The notes under the pieces are model-generated. The model was not told the origin of the DNA, ran no database searches, and worked only from the letters and a program-made list of their open reading frames with translations. Below are positions 7,749 through 16,664 of a stretch of DNA of 64,000 nucleotides, piece by piece. The stretch's first letter is position 1. The number at the start of each line of letters is the position of its first letter. This DNA is from Ancrocorticia sp047602305 (lineage in GTDB: Bacteria; Actinomycetota; Actinomycetes; Actinomycetales; Actinomycetaceae). A program made the translations under genes and the position numbers. Location of the stretch: positions 868,001 through 932,000 of the forward strand of contig JASGHO010000001.1 of assembly GCA_047602305.1 (NCBI GenBank), written 5' to 3'.

Positions 7749-10718
7749 TTAACTCGCATAGGCCTCCGGAGGTGGACAGGTGCACTGGAGGTTACGATCG
7801 CCCCAGGGGCCATCGATACGGCCGACCGGCGGCCAGTACTTGTCATCAATCCACTGGCGAATCCGCTCCGGATCACGTCCCTTACGCCGCGCGACGGCGA
7901 CGCCCGGATAAGCGGCATCCTCGCGCGAGTAGGCATGATTCCAGTCCGCACCCAGAAGTGACTCGGCGGTGTGCGGGGCGCCCACCAGCGGATTGTCCTC
8001 GGCGGACCACTCGCCGCCGCCCACCCGTTCAGCCTCGTCCACGATTGCCTCGATGGCATCGCAGAAGCGGTCGATCTCCTCGAGATCCTCCGACTCGGTG
8101 GGTTCGACCATGAGCGTGCCCGGTACCGGGAAGCTCATGGTGGGCGCGTGGAAGCCGTAGTCGATGAGGCGTTTGGCGACGTCGTCGACACTGATCCCGT
8201 AAGCGGATTTCAGCGGCCGGACGTCGAGAATACACTCGTGCCCCACGAAACCACCGGGGCCGCGATAGAGTACCGGCACCGTGCCCTCCAATCGCGCCGC
8301 CACGTAGTTCGCGGCCAACACGGCACCGGCGGTTGCGGCCCGCAGGCCGTCACGGCCCATCAGCCTAATATACGCCCAGGTGATGGGAAGGACCGCCGCC
8401 GAACCCCACGGCGCTCCTGACACCGCGCCGTCGCCGGGCCGCTCGCGCTCCCACAGTCCCGGGAATCCGGGCAGGAATGGCGCGAGATGCGCGCGGGCAC
8501 AGACGGGCCCCACACCCGGTCCGCCGCCGCCGTGCGGAATCGCGAAGGTCTTGTGCAGGTTGAGATGCGAGACGTCGCCGCCAAACGCGCCGGGCTGGCC
8601 GTACCCCACGAGCGCGTTGAGATTCGCGCCGTCGATGTACACCTGCCCACCCGCCGCGTGCACCTTGGCCGTCACCTCGGTCACCTCCGGCTCATACGTT
8701 CCGTGCGTTGAAGGATAGGTGATCATGATGACACCGACGGTATCCGCGTGCGCCGCAAGCGCACGATCAAGATCGGCCATGTCGATGGAGCCGTCGTCTG
8801 CCGTTTTGACGACGACGACCTTGAACCCGGCCATCACCGCTGACGCCGCGTTCGTGCCATGGGCCGAGGCCGGGATGAGGCAAACGTTGCGCGCGCCCTC
8901 GCCGCGGGAGAGGTGGTACCCGCGAATGGCAAGTAGCCCGGCGAACTCGCCCTGGCTTCCGGCGTTGGGTTGGAGGCTGACGGCGTCGTATCCGGTGATG
9001 TCCGCCAGCCACGCTTCCAGATCGGCGACCAACCTCTGGTATCCGGCCAGGTCCTCGCGCGGGGCGAAGGGGTGGATGCGGGCGAAACCCTCGTAGGTGA
9101 TGGGGGTCAGCTCCACCGCCGAGTTGAGCTTCATGGTGCACGAGCCGAGGGGGATCATGCCGCGGTCCAGCGCGTAATCTTTCGCAGCGAGCCGACGCAT
9201 GTAGCGCATCAGCTGGGTCTCGCTGCGGTAGGCATGGAAGGGGCGCTGATGCAGGTACTCGTCCGTGCGCAACGACTGCACGGAAAGTCCGAAGCTGGAA
9301 GCGCGTTGAGGAGCAGCGGGGTTCCCGGTGGAAACGTCAACGGGAGAAACGTCTGCCTGAGAAGCATCCGCGGTCGCGGAGCCAGACGAATCATCGGCGT
9401 CAGTGCGTGGCTCCCACGCCCGCACGATGCGCGCGCGGATCTCGGGCGTTGTCAGTTCGTCGCAGGAGATCCGTAGCGTGTCCTCATCGGCCACGAAGAC
9501 CGAGATGTTCTCGCTCAGTAGCGCCTCGGCGCAACGCCGCGCCTTCCCCGGTACCCGCACGGACAGGGTGTCGAAGAAGAGCCCATGCTCCACTTCCACC
9601 CCCAGCTCCGCCAGCGCTTCCGCGAGCGCACACGCCTCGCCGTGAATACCCTCAGCGATGGCTCGTAGCCCCTCCGGGCCGTGATACACCGCGTACATGG
9701 ATGCCATGATCGCCAAGAGCGACTGCGCCGTGCAGATATTGCTTGTGGCCTTCTCGCGGCGAATGTGCTGCTCGCGGGTCTGAAGCGCCAGCCGCAGCGC
9801 AGGATTGCCGTGCGAGTCACGCGAGACGCCCACCAAGCGCCCGGGAAGCTGCCGCTCGCGCGCCTTCGTCGTCGCTATATATCCGGCGTGCGGGCCTCCC
9901 CCGTTCATCGGTACCCCGAAGCGCTGAGTGGTCCCGGCGGCAATGTCCGCTCCGAGCTGCCCCGGCGGCACCAGAAGCGTGCACGCGAGGAGGTCGGCGA
10001 TCATGATGAAGAGCCCGCCCGCCTCGTGAATCTGCTCCCCCAGCTGCCGATATCGCTCGGCCGGAAGCACCCGCCCCGATGCTCCCGGGTACTGCACCAG
10101 CAGGCCCGCGCATCCGTCAAGATCCAGCTCCGCCGCGCCCGCGACGTCCACCGGAACCAGTTCGATCGCGAGCCCGTGGCAGCGTCCGGCAAGTACGGCG
10201 GCAGTCTGGCAGAAGATGTCCCGATCCACTGCCACCTTGGAGGAGCGGCGATGGGCGCGCACCGCGAGCGCCACGGCCTCCGCGGCGGCCGTCGCCTCGT
10301 CAAGGAGTGACGCCCCGGCAATCTCCAGCCCGGTCAGCTCGCTCACCATGGTCTGGAAGTTGAGCAACGCTTCGAGGCGCCCCTGCGAGATTTCGGGCTG
10401 ATAGGGCGTGTAGGCCGTGTACCAGGAGGGATTTTCCAGGATGCCGCGGCGGATCGCAGCGGGGGTCACCGTGTCGTAGAAGCCCTGCCCAATCATGGAC
10501 GTGCGCACGGTGTTCTGTGCTGCTAGCCGCGCGAGTTCCGCCGAGACTTCCGCCTCGTCCGCTGGCTCCGGCAACTTCGCTCCGGCCACCTGCGAGACGA
10601 TTGAAGCAGGCATGGCACGCCGCATCAGTTCGTCCATGCTGGCCACCCCGAGCATGTCTAGCATGACCTGCTGATCTGCTCCCCACGTCCCGACGTGACG
10701 GGTCACGAAGTCAGCCAT
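7749..10718 (-). CDS. gcvP: Glycine dehydrogenase (decarboxylating), P-protein of the glycine cleavage system
   Basis: This 989-residue PLP enzyme decarboxylates glycine and transfers the methylamine group to lipoyl-GcvH. Both halves of the single-chain form are present. The N-terminal half starts with a GxGYYxT-like region (IGQGFYDTVTPAAIRRGILENPSWYTAYTPYQPE in broken form), and the C-terminal half carries the PLP lysine in NLHKTF, followed by a Gly-rich loop. The length is close to the usual 950 or so, with a Ser/Ala-rich insertion near residues 440-470. The ATG overlaps the gcvH stop by one base (TGATG), so the two are translationally coupled. It is the last gene of gcvT-gcvH-gcvP. Confidence 0.96.
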   Translation of the reverse strand: MADFVTRHVGTWGADQQVMLDMLGVASMDELMRRAMPASIVSQVAGAKLPEPADEAEVSAELARLAAQNTVRTSMIGQGFYDTVTPAAIRRGILENPSWYTAYTPYQPEISQGRLEALLNFQTMVSELTGLEIAGASLLDEATAAAEAVALAVRAHRRSSKVAVDRDIFCQTAAVLAGRCHGLAIELVPVDVAGAAELDLDGCAGLLVQYPGASGRVLPAERYRQLGEQIHEAGGLFIMIADLLACTLLVPPGQLGADIAAGTTQRFGVPMNGGGPHAGYIATTKARERQLPGRLVGVSRDSHGNPALRLALQTREQHIRREKATSNICTAQSLLAIMASMYAVYHGPEGLRAIAEGIHGEACALAEALAELGVEVEHGLFFDTLSVRVPGKARRCAEALLSENISVFVADEDTLRISCDELTTPEIRARIVRAWEPRTDADDSSGSATADASQADVSPVDVSTGNPAAPQRASSFGLSVQSLRTDEYLHQRPFHAYRSETQLMRYMRRLAAKDYALDRGMIPLGSCTMKLNSAVELTPITYEGFARIHPFAPREDLAGYQRLVADLEAWLADITGYDAVSLQPNAGSQGEFAGLLAIRGYHLSRGEGARNVCLIPASAHGTNAASAVMAGFKVVVVKTADDGSIDMADLDRALAAHADTVGVIMITYPSTHGTYEPEVTEVTAKVHAAGGQVYIDGANLNALVGYGQPGAFGGDVSHLNLHKTFAIPHGGGGPGVGPVCARAHLAPFLPGFPGLWERERPGDGAVSGAPWGSAAVLPITWAYIRLMGRDGLRAATAGAVLAANYVAARLEGTVPVLYRGPGGFVGHECILDVRPLKSAYGISVDDVAKRLIDYGFHAPTMSFPVPGTLMVEPTESEDLEEIDRFCDAIEAIVDEAERVGGGEWSAEDNPLVGAPHTAESLLGADWNHAYSREDAAYPGVAVARRKGRDPERIRQWIDDKYWPPVGRIDGPWGDRNLQCTCPPPEAYAS

Positions 10719-11086
10719 CAGGACTCCTCAATGAAGCGCTGGTAGGCTTCGGCATCCATCAGCTCACCGCGCTCGGTGACGTCCACTTCGTAGAGCCAGT
10801 TAACGTGCGGATCGTCGGTGATGAGTTTCGGATCGTCGACGGCGGCGTCGTTAATCGCCGTCACCGCGCCACTTGCGGGGGCCACCAGATCGGAAACGGA
10901 TTTCACCGACTCGATTTCGCCGCAGGGTTCGCCAGCGGTGACCTCGTCACCAATCTCGGGTAACTCGACGTACACGGCCTCGTCGAGGGCCGCCGCAGCG
11001 AAGGCAGTAATGCCAACGCGAATGGGTTCGTCGATGGTGACCCATTCGTGGTCGGCGGAGTAGAGGCGGTCATTGGGGTAGGTCAT
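10718..11086 (-). CDS. gcvH: Glycine cleavage system H protein
   Basis: The 122-residue lipoyl carrier protein shuttles the aminomethyl group between P- and T-proteins. The sequence opens with YSADHEWVTIDEP, has a central GEIESVKSVSDL with the lipoylated Lys, and closes with a typical acidic C-terminus. GGAGGAACC directly precedes the ATG. It lies between gcvT and gcvP in the same operon and overlaps gcvP by one base. Confidence 0.96.
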   Translation of the reverse strand: MTYPNDRLYSADHEWVTIDEPIRVGITAFAAAALDEAVYVELPEIGDEVTAGEPCGEIESVKSVSDLVAPASGAVTAINDAAVDDPKLITDDPHVNWLYEVDVTERGELMDAEAYQRFIEES

Positions 11087-11142
11087 GGTTCCTCCAGGGT
11101 GGTGAGTTGCTGATCGGTTGACTGAATGAAGTTGGCGGCGAG

Positions 11143-12255
11143 CTAGACGGGACGCTTGTAGAAGGGCAGCTCCACCACACTCATGGGGAGGAGTTTGCCG
11201 CGGACGTCCACGGCAATCTGTTCACCGGGTGCGAGCCCCGGCACGGCCCGCACGAGCGCGATCGGATATCCGAGGGTGAGCGAGAGCATGCCGGAGGTGA
11301 CGGTTCCAATCTCCTCGCCATCTCGTAGCACAGCACATCCGGCGCGCGCAGCGCGTCGGCCCTCGCCCGCCAACCCGTAGAGCTCCCAGCGCTGCTCCCG
11401 CTTCGCGAGTGCCTCGCCTCCCACGAAACGATGCTCTTTGACTACGCGGCCCAGGCCTGCGTCAACCGGGGCTGTCTCCCGGCTCAGCTCGTGACCGTAC
11501 AGCGGCATGCCCGCTTCCAGCCGCAGCGAGTCGCGCGCCGCAAGCCCGCAAGGAATGAGCCCCTCCGATTCACCCTCGTCGAGCGCCCGCTCCCATAACG
11601 CTTCGGCCGCCGCCGCCGGGATCATCAGCTCGTAGCCGATCTCCCCGGTGTAGCCGGTGCGTGCGAGACGGATGGGGACGCCGTCGTCGTCGATTTCGAG
11701 GAGGCGGTAATAACCCAGCTCCTCGATCTGCGCAGCATACTGGGGCAGCATCCCAGTGACGATGTCGCGAGAGCGTGGCCCCTGCACCGCGATCATCGCG
11801 CGGTGCATCGTGGTGTCCGTGACGCTCACCTGCAACTCCTTGCCCTCGGCCTCGCAGTGGGCGGCGGCGCGCGCGGTGAGCTCGTCGCGCACCACAAGCC
11901 GATTGGCGGCGTTGGCCACTACAAGGAAGAGTGCGTTGTCGAGACGGTACACGATGATGTCATCAAGAATGCCGCCGTCGCGATCCACTATCAGGGAGTA
12001 GCGGGCGCGCCCGATGGGCATCTGCGAGGGCATGGTGACGAGGCTGGCATCCAGACACTCGGCGGCAAGCGGCCCTTCCACCTCGATCTGCGCCATATGG
12101 GAGAGATCGAAAATTCCGGCGCGCTGGCGCACCGCCTCGTGTTCTTCGCGGTCGGAGCTGTAGCGCAACGGCATCGCCCACCCCGCGAAATCGGTGAGCG
12201 TGGCGCCAAGCGCCACATGTGTGCCGTTCAGGGGTGTTTCCAACAATGCTGCCAT
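11143..12255 (-). CDS. gcvT: Aminomethyltransferase, T-protein of the glycine cleavage system
   Basis: The 370-residue protein transfers the methylene unit from aminomethyl-GcvH to tetrahydrofolate and releases ammonia. The family motifs are FAGWAMPLRYSSDREEHEAVRQRAGIFDLSHM near the N-terminus, DSLRLEAGMPLYGHEL in the middle and GTVTSGMLSLTLGYPIALV near the C-terminus. The open frame continues 24 codons upstream, but ATG at 12255 is preceded by GAAGGATG and is where the homology starts. It is the first gene of the glycine cleavage operon. Confidence 0.95.
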   Translation of the reverse strand: MAALLETPLNGTHVALGATLTDFAGWAMPLRYSSDREEHEAVRQRAGIFDLSHMAQIEVEGPLAAECLDASLVTMPSQMPIGRARYSLIVDRDGGILDDIIVYRLDNALFLVVANAANRLVVRDELTARAAAHCEAEGKELQVSVTDTTMHRAMIAVQGPRSRDIVTGMLPQYAAQIEELGYYRLLEIDDDGVPIRLARTGYTGEIGYELMIPAAAAEALWERALDEGESEGLIPCGLAARDSLRLEAGMPLYGHELSRETAPVDAGLGRVVKEHRFVGGEALAKREQRWELYGLAGEGRRAARAGCAVLRDGEEIGTVTSGMLSLTLGYPIALVRAVPGLAPGEQIAVDVRGKLLPMSVVELPFYKRPV

Positions 12256-12523
12256 CTCGTCATCCTTCAACTGATAGCTGTTCCTTGCCAAGCAAGATCT
12301 ACTGCGCCTCACTGCGTCGTAGATCACACATCTGAATGTACTCCTTTTCGTGGTGCAAAACGGCGGTTTCGCGAGGTTCCTGATGTCCTCATGCTTCCCA
12401 AGGAGTCCTCGTCACCAGCTGAAACCTATCGTGGGCGCATGAATTCCGCGTTTCGTACAGGGATCACGTCCGTGACTTAGTCGCCCATCGGTTCGGCCGC
12501 CACCAAAACTCATGAGCGTGGTG
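12256..12523 (-). other. 268-bp leader of the gcv operon
   Basis: This holds the promoter and 5' leader of gcvTHP. I looked for the tandem aptamer cores of a glycine riboswitch and did not recognise them. Several imperfect stems are possible, but no known motif could be assigned. Confidence 0.4.
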
Positions 12524-13657
12524 TCAACGCTGCCGCAGCCACGCAGGGACCACCATCGCCACCAGAGAGTCCCCGAGCAGCACCGCCAACGGGTAGGAGT
12601 TGTCCGCCGCGAGCGCGGCCCGCACGTAGCGCGCGGCCACACTGTTCTGCCCGTACCACCACGAGAGATATCCGATGCAGCTCAGCGCGTACGGATCGTC
12701 TTTCCCGGCGTAGCTCGCGCACAGTTGCAGTAACCCGATGAGCGACTCCACATGGTCGACGGCGGGCCGTGACTCCACCCCGACAGCCAGCCCCCGGGAC
12801 AGCTCAGCTTCACTCACGTCGACGAGCCGCATTCGGCCCGGATTGAGCCCGTAGTGCAGTACCCTGTCACGCACGCCCACCAGGGAGAGCGCCACGTTCG
12901 CGCGACCGCAGGCGGCCGCGTCCCCTCTCAATATCTCCCGTTCCACGGGGTCCAACCACCGCGCGATAAGGCGGTCCCATTCGGCGCAGGCCTGTCTCGC
13001 CATCGCCCTCTCGGCTCCATCATCAATCCCGAAGGCGCTCCCGCTGCCGCGCCCACCGCACGCGCCACCCTCCACCTCCCGCCACCAGGCTTTTCCAGCA
13101 GCGACAGCCGCCCCGCGTTCCGCATCGCAACGCCTGACGATCTCCTGGCTCGGTGGCGGCCCGCCCGGGGCGCTTCCCGAGAACACCAGCGCCGCCGCGA
13201 CGGGCCGGGATTCCAGTTCGCTCACGTCCCAGCTCGTGAGGACGCCTTCCTCCAGCTCTCCCCACGTGCGGCCACCCATCACGTAGCTTTTCAGGAAGGT
13301 GCTATATCGAGGTTCCAACGCCCCTTCCACGAACGCAACGACCGAGGTGAAGGCGGCCAATCGCTCCGCCGGAATCTCGTCCACCTGCCCCACGTCCGCG
13401 CGGTAATACACCATCACCGCCTGCCGGATCGCGGAACGGCTCAGGGCTCGTCCGAGAGCGATTCCCATTTCGTCATCCATCTCCCGTTCGGTGAGATCGA
13501 GGCTCAGGATGGGGCCGAGGCAGCTGCGGGTTCCGCCCGCGTCCTCTCCCCAGCTTTCAAGCGCAAGAAAGACCAGGTGGTTCGAGGGGGTGTATCCCAG
13601 CAGATGTGGGATCAGGACGAGTGCCTCTTCGGGGCTATGCAACGTAATCGTGTTCAT
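12524..13657 (-). CDS. DUF4192 domain-containing protein
   Basis: This 377-residue cytoplasmic protein begins MNTITLHSPEEALVLIPHLL and continues LGYTPSNHLVFLAL, the characteristic opening of actinobacterial DUF4192 proteins. The C-terminal SCIGYLSWWYGQNSVAARYVRAAL also fits, with helical repeats ending in a conserved Trp. Function is unknown to me. The frame opens 52 codons upstream across a (CCCACA)n tract, but the homology begins at 13657. It is divergent from the polyprenyl synthase gene. Confidence 0.82.
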   Translation of the reverse strand: MNTITLHSPEEALVLIPHLLGYTPSNHLVFLALESWGEDAGGTRSCLGPILSLDLTEREMDDEMGIALGRALSRSAIRQAVMVYYRADVGQVDEIPAERLAAFTSVVAFVEGALEPRYSTFLKSYVMGGRTWGELEEGVLTSWDVSELESRPVAAALVFSGSAPGGPPPSQEIVRRCDAERGAAVAAGKAWWREVEGGACGGRGSGSAFGIDDGAERAMARQACAEWDRLIARWLDPVEREILRGDAAACGRANVALSLVGVRDRVLHYGLNPGRMRLVDVSEAELSRGLAVGVESRPAVDHVESLIGLLQLCASYAGKDDPYALSCIGYLSWWYGQNSVAARYVRAALAADNSYPLAVLLGDSLVAMVVPAWLRQR

Positions 13658-13770
13658 GGCCCCATCCAACGCCACCTGCCCTTCCGCGCGCGCGCCGAAG
13701 GCAACTGCTGTGGATGGGGAGTGCACGAAGCCGTTCTGTGGATACAAGTAGGCCGTCCGCCCGCACAGCA

Positions 13771-13793
13771 CCCACACCCACACCCACACCCAC
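13771..13793. repeat. Short (CCCACA)n tandem tract in a divergent promoter region
   Basis: Nearly four copies of CCCACA lie between the DUF4192 start (13657) and the polyprenyl synthase -10 box (13825). A variable copy number would change promoter spacing. Confidence 0.75.
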
Positions 13794-13824
13794 GAGAGCC
13801 AAGATCCCCACACGCGAACCCCGC

Positions 13825-13830
13825 TAGACT
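13825..13830 (+). promoter_or_regulatory. Probable -10 box of a leaderless mRNA (polyprenyl synthase)
   Basis: TAGACT, 7 nt before the ATG at 13838, with no Shine-Dalgarno between. Transcription would begin at or next to the start codon. Confidence 0.6.
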
Positions 13831-13837
13831 GGACCCC

Positions 13838-14917
13838 ATGACTTGTGACCTCGCGGCCTTCCGCTCAGCAGTCTCGCAGCGCGCTATCGCCAGCCTCGAC
13901 TCCGTTAGTTGGCTCATTCAGTCCGATCTGGAAGAGGCCGTTGCCACCGAGATGTTGGAGCCTGCTCGCGCTCTCCTGAGCGGCGGAAAGCGCACTCGCG
14001 CCGCGCTGCTGTGGGCGGGTTACCGTTGCGCGTGCGCGGGCCCGGAAGATCCGGCGCTGCACGCCGGTGCCGCCCTCGAGTTGTATCAAATGTCTGCGCT
14101 CGTGCACGACGACGTCATCGACGATTCCGAGACTCGGCGTGGCCTTCCCGCCGCGCACACCGCTTTCCGCACCCGGCATGCCACGAATAACTGGCTCGGA
14201 TCCGCGGATGATTTCGGCCGTGCCGGTGCCATTATTTTGGGTGATCTGCTGCTCTCGCAGTCCGTCGCAGAATTCCACGAGGCCGCTCGCCTCGTCGATC
14301 ACAGCGCGGGCTCCCTGGCACTGAGCCAATTCGTCAAGATGACCGTCGAGGTGGCCTTTGGCCAGTACCTTGATATTCGCGCGGAGCATCAGCCGCTCGC
14401 CGACACCTCCACCGCCATCGACACCGGCCTCGGGGTACTGCGCCACAAGACCGCCAGCTACTCGGTGGAATTCCCACTCACCATGGGTGCGCTGCTGGGC
14501 GGCGGCTCCCCCGACCTCGCGGACCGCCTGCGCCATATCGGCCGACCACTCGGCGAAGCCTTCCAGATGCGCGACGACGATCTCGGCATCTTCGGCGACC
14601 CGCTCCTCACCGGCAAACCCGCCTGCGGCGACATCGCCGAAGGCAAACGCACCATCCTGCTGGCCCTCACCCGCGAACTCGCCCCCTCAGCCGACCGCGA
14701 GTGGCTGGATGGAACCTTGGGTCAGCAGATCGACGACGCCGACGTGTCCCGGATTCGCCGTATCGTCACCGAGTCGGGTGCTCGCGCCCAGCACGAACGT
14801 ATGATTGACGAACGCGAGGAGCAGGCCCGCGCGGCATTGGCCGAGCTGCCCGCCCTCGGCGAGGGAATTGAGCTTCTCCGCGAACTCGTCAACGAGTTCG
14901 CTGGCCGCCGCTTCTAG
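13838..14917 (+). CDS. Polyprenyl diphosphate synthase (trans-isoprenyl type)
   Basis: The 359-residue enzyme condenses isopentenyl diphosphate with allylic diphosphates to give geranylgeranyl or longer chains for lipid carriers or quinones. The first Asp-rich motif is HDDVIDDSETRRG (around residue 90). The second is MRDDDLGIFGDPLLTGKP (around residue 250). GGKRTRAALLWAG near residue 50 binds the diphosphate. The product length cannot be told from sequence. The frame stays open far upstream, antisense to the DUF4192 gene, but homology begins at this ATG. It corresponds in position to idsA2 (Rv2173) beside an Rv2175c-type gene and a PknL-type kinase. Confidence 0.92.
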   Translation: MTCDLAAFRSAVSQRAIASLDSVSWLIQSDLEEAVATEMLEPARALLSGGKRTRAALLWAGYRCACAGPEDPALHAGAALELYQMSALVHDDVIDDSETRRGLPAAHTAFRTRHATNNWLGSADDFGRAGAIILGDLLLSQSVAEFHEAARLVDHSAGSLALSQFVKMTVEVAFGQYLDIRAEHQPLADTSTAIDTGLGVLRHKTASYSVEFPLTMGALLGGGSPDLADRLRHIGRPLGEAFQMRDDDLGIFGDPLLTGKPACGDIAEGKRTILLALTRELAPSADREWLDGTLGQQIDDADVSRIRRIVTESGARAQHERMIDEREEQARAALAELPALGEGIELLRELVNEFAGRRF

Positions 14918-14947
14918 CGGCGGAGTCGGCAGCGCTCCAGCGAAAAG

Positions 14948-15307
14948 CTACAGCGCCAACAGCTGGCAGGCCCGGCGCACCACGTGCACCCGCCCCGCCC
15001 GCAATGCTTCGAGTGGAATCTCACCCAACTCGTCGCTGGTTTCCAGTAGCCAGGTCAGGGCGTCGTCGTCGTTCAAACCGGCGTCCTTGAGTGCCGTCAC
15101 GGTGCCGCGCAGGGACTCAAGCGGGCGCCACTGGCCGTCTTCGATAACTAATTGGTCACGGTGAATTGCGAGTGCGTTGGACTCGCCGCGGCGCATCGCA
15201 AGCAGTTCGTTGCTCGCGATGAGGGCGCGGACGTCGCGCAGCCGCACGTCGAGAAGTTCCGCAACTTCGGGGATAGATAGCCAAATTTCGAGTTCGTGAT
15301 TCGTCAC
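14948..15307 (-). CDS. Rv2175c-type DNA-binding protein
   Basis: The 119-residue protein has an N-terminal winged-helix or excisionase-like segment (LSIPEVAELLDVRLRDVRALIASNELLAMRR) and a C-terminal helical domain (LRGTVTALKDAGLNDDDALTWLLE). M. tuberculosis Rv2175c has the same plan, binds DNA and is a substrate of the neighbouring kinase PknL. Here too a PASTA kinase gene lies nearby at 16665. The start is GTG at 15307, with TAGCCT 6 nt before it and no Shine-Dalgarno, suggesting a leaderless transcript. Confidence 0.85.
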   Translation of the reverse strand: MTNHELEIWLSIPEVAELLDVRLRDVRALIASNELLAMRRGESNALAIHRDQLVIEDGQWRPLESLRGTVTALKDAGLNDDDALTWLLETSDELGEIPLEALRAGRVHVVRRACQLLAL

Positions 15308-15313
15308 AAACTC

Positions 15314-15319
15314 AGGCTA
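15314..15319 (-). promoter_or_regulatory. Probable -10 box of a leaderless mRNA (Rv2175c-type gene)
   Basis: TAGCCT on the minus strand, 6 nt before the GTG start at 15307. Confidence 0.55.
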
Positions 15320-15560
15320 CCGGACTCCTCTCCCACCGGGAAACTGATCGTATTTTCGTACCGATGTGACATAACTCCGTGCGTGGCGCTATTGTCACAG
15401 GAGCAACATGTATAACAGAATCATCACATACAACACCCTGAACAGGCTGTTCACCTGTTCGGTCACGCCAAATTTCATGCGCGCATCGCCCACCCGGCCA
15501 AAGACTGTTCAATCCAACGCCCGGGGTATGTTGAGTTGCGCCAATTCTCGGAGGTTCTCC

Positions 15561-16547
15561 TTGTCTCAGCACTCCCGTACCCTTCGCACTTCCGGCGCCG
15601 TCATTGCTGCCACGACAGCATTTGGCCTGCTCGCGCCCTCAGTCCAGGCCGCAACCCACACGGTAGCCTCCGGCGACACCCTGTGGGCAATTTCCCGCCA
15701 GTACGGCACCACCGTGAATGCCATTGCCGCCGCAAATGGCATCAGCACCTCCACTCTTCTCATGCCGGGACAGCAGCTTGTCATCTCCGGCGAGCCTGCC
15801 AACTCCGGGGCCACCGGCAACGAAGCCGCAGCTCCTGTCGCAACCAGCGCTCCTTCCGCAGCTCAGCACGTCGTCGCCCCTGGTGAGACCCTCTCCTCGA
15901 TCGCCTCGATCTACGGCACCTCGTTCGCCAACCTGGCCTCCATCAATGGCCTCGCTGACCCCAACCGCATTTACGTCGGTCAGGTTCTTTCCGTGAGCGG
16001 ATCCGCAGGCACCACCGAGTCGGTCACCTATGTGGAAGAGCCCGCAGCGCCGGTGGTCGGCAACAGCGTGGGCGCCAACTTCCTCCACTACACCTATGAC
16101 GCCGAGACGGTGTACTCCGCCAACGTCAACAAGGATGCCCTCATGCGCGGAGACATCCCCTCCACCGCCGAGATGCAGTCCATCATCGCCTCCACCGCCG
16201 TTGAGATGGGCGTCAACCCCGCTCTCGCTCTCGCACACGCCCAGGTGGAGTCACACTTCGACCAGAGCGCCGTCTCCCCCGCCAACGCCGTGGGCGCCAT
16301 GCAGGTCCTGCCCTCCACCGCCGAGTGGATTGGTGGCATCATCGGCCGCAACCTCGACGTGCTCAACCCCTACGAGAACGCGATTGCCGGCATCGCCTAC
16401 ATCCGCTACATCCAGGCCAACGCCTCCTCGATGGACGAGGGCATCGCGGCCTACTACCAGGGCCTGGGCGGCGTCCAGCTGTACGGCATGCTGCCGGACA
16501 CCGTGAACTACGTCTACAAGGTCCGTAGCGCGATGGCCAACTACTGA
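15561..16547 (+). CDS. Secreted LysM protein with lytic transglycosylase-like domain
   Basis: The 328-residue protein has a Sec signal peptide (cleavage likely after SVQA, residue 30) and two LysM peptidoglycan-binding domains: THTVASGDTLWAISRQYG near residue 32 and QHVVAPGETLSSIASIYG near residue 100. The C-terminal domain has SLT/goose-lysozyme features: a Glu in HAQVESHFDQSAVS, AVGAMQVLPSTA and IAAYYQGLGGV. It probably cleaves or remodels peptidoglycan. The frame is open 51 codons earlier, but TTG at 15561 with GGAGG 6 nt upstream gives a proper signal peptide. It lies beside a PASTA kinase that also senses cell wall. Confidence 0.9.
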   Translation: MSQHSRTLRTSGAVIAATTAFGLLAPSVQAATHTVASGDTLWAISRQYGTTVNAIAAANGISTSTLLMPGQQLVISGEPANSGATGNEAAAPVATSAPSAAQHVVAPGETLSSIASIYGTSFANLASINGLADPNRIYVGQVLSVSGSAGTTESVTYVEEPAAPVVGNSVGANFLHYTYDAETVYSANVNKDALMRGDIPSTAEMQSIIASTAVEMGVNPALALAHAQVESHFDQSAVSPANAVGAMQVLPSTAEWIGGIIGRNLDVLNPYENAIAGIAYIRYIQANASSMDEGIAAYYQGLGGVQLYGMLPDTVNYVYKVRSAMANY

Positions 16548-16615
16548 TCGCAAGTACCGATCATCGGCAGTTCCGGGGGTTCCGGAATGTGCGGAGACAT
16601 CAATAACTCTCGGCG

Positions 16616-16645
16616 CGCGGTCCCACTCACATCGGTGGGGCCGCG
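16616..16645 (+). terminator. Terminator hairpin after the LysM gene
   Basis: CGCGG-T-CCCAC pairs with GTGGG-G-CCGCG around a short loop, followed by TTCCTTGT. It lies 69 nt after the stop and just before the -10 box of the kinase gene. Confidence 0.55.
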
Positions 16646-16652
16646 TTCCTTG

Positions 16653-16658
16653 TAACCT
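16653..16658 (+). promoter_or_regulatory. Probable -10 box of a leaderless mRNA (PASTA kinase)
   Basis: TAACCT, 6 nt before the GTG start at 16665. No Shine-Dalgarno is present. Confidence 0.5.
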
Positions 16659-16664
16659 TGGCTT

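Noticed and set aside
12256..12523. Glycine riboswitch before gcvT
   Set aside because: The conserved aptamer cores were not recognised in the leader; a covariance-model search would decide.
12854..13837. Long N-terminal extension of the polyprenyl synthase frame
   Set aside because: It is antisense to the DUF4192 gene, has no family similarity, and the true start has a leaderless -10 box immediately upstream.
15308..15560. c-di-AMP (ydaO-type) riboswitch before the LysM hydrolase gene
   Set aside because: Expected by analogy with other actinobacterial wall hydrolases, but I could not identify the conserved core in this 250-bp leader.
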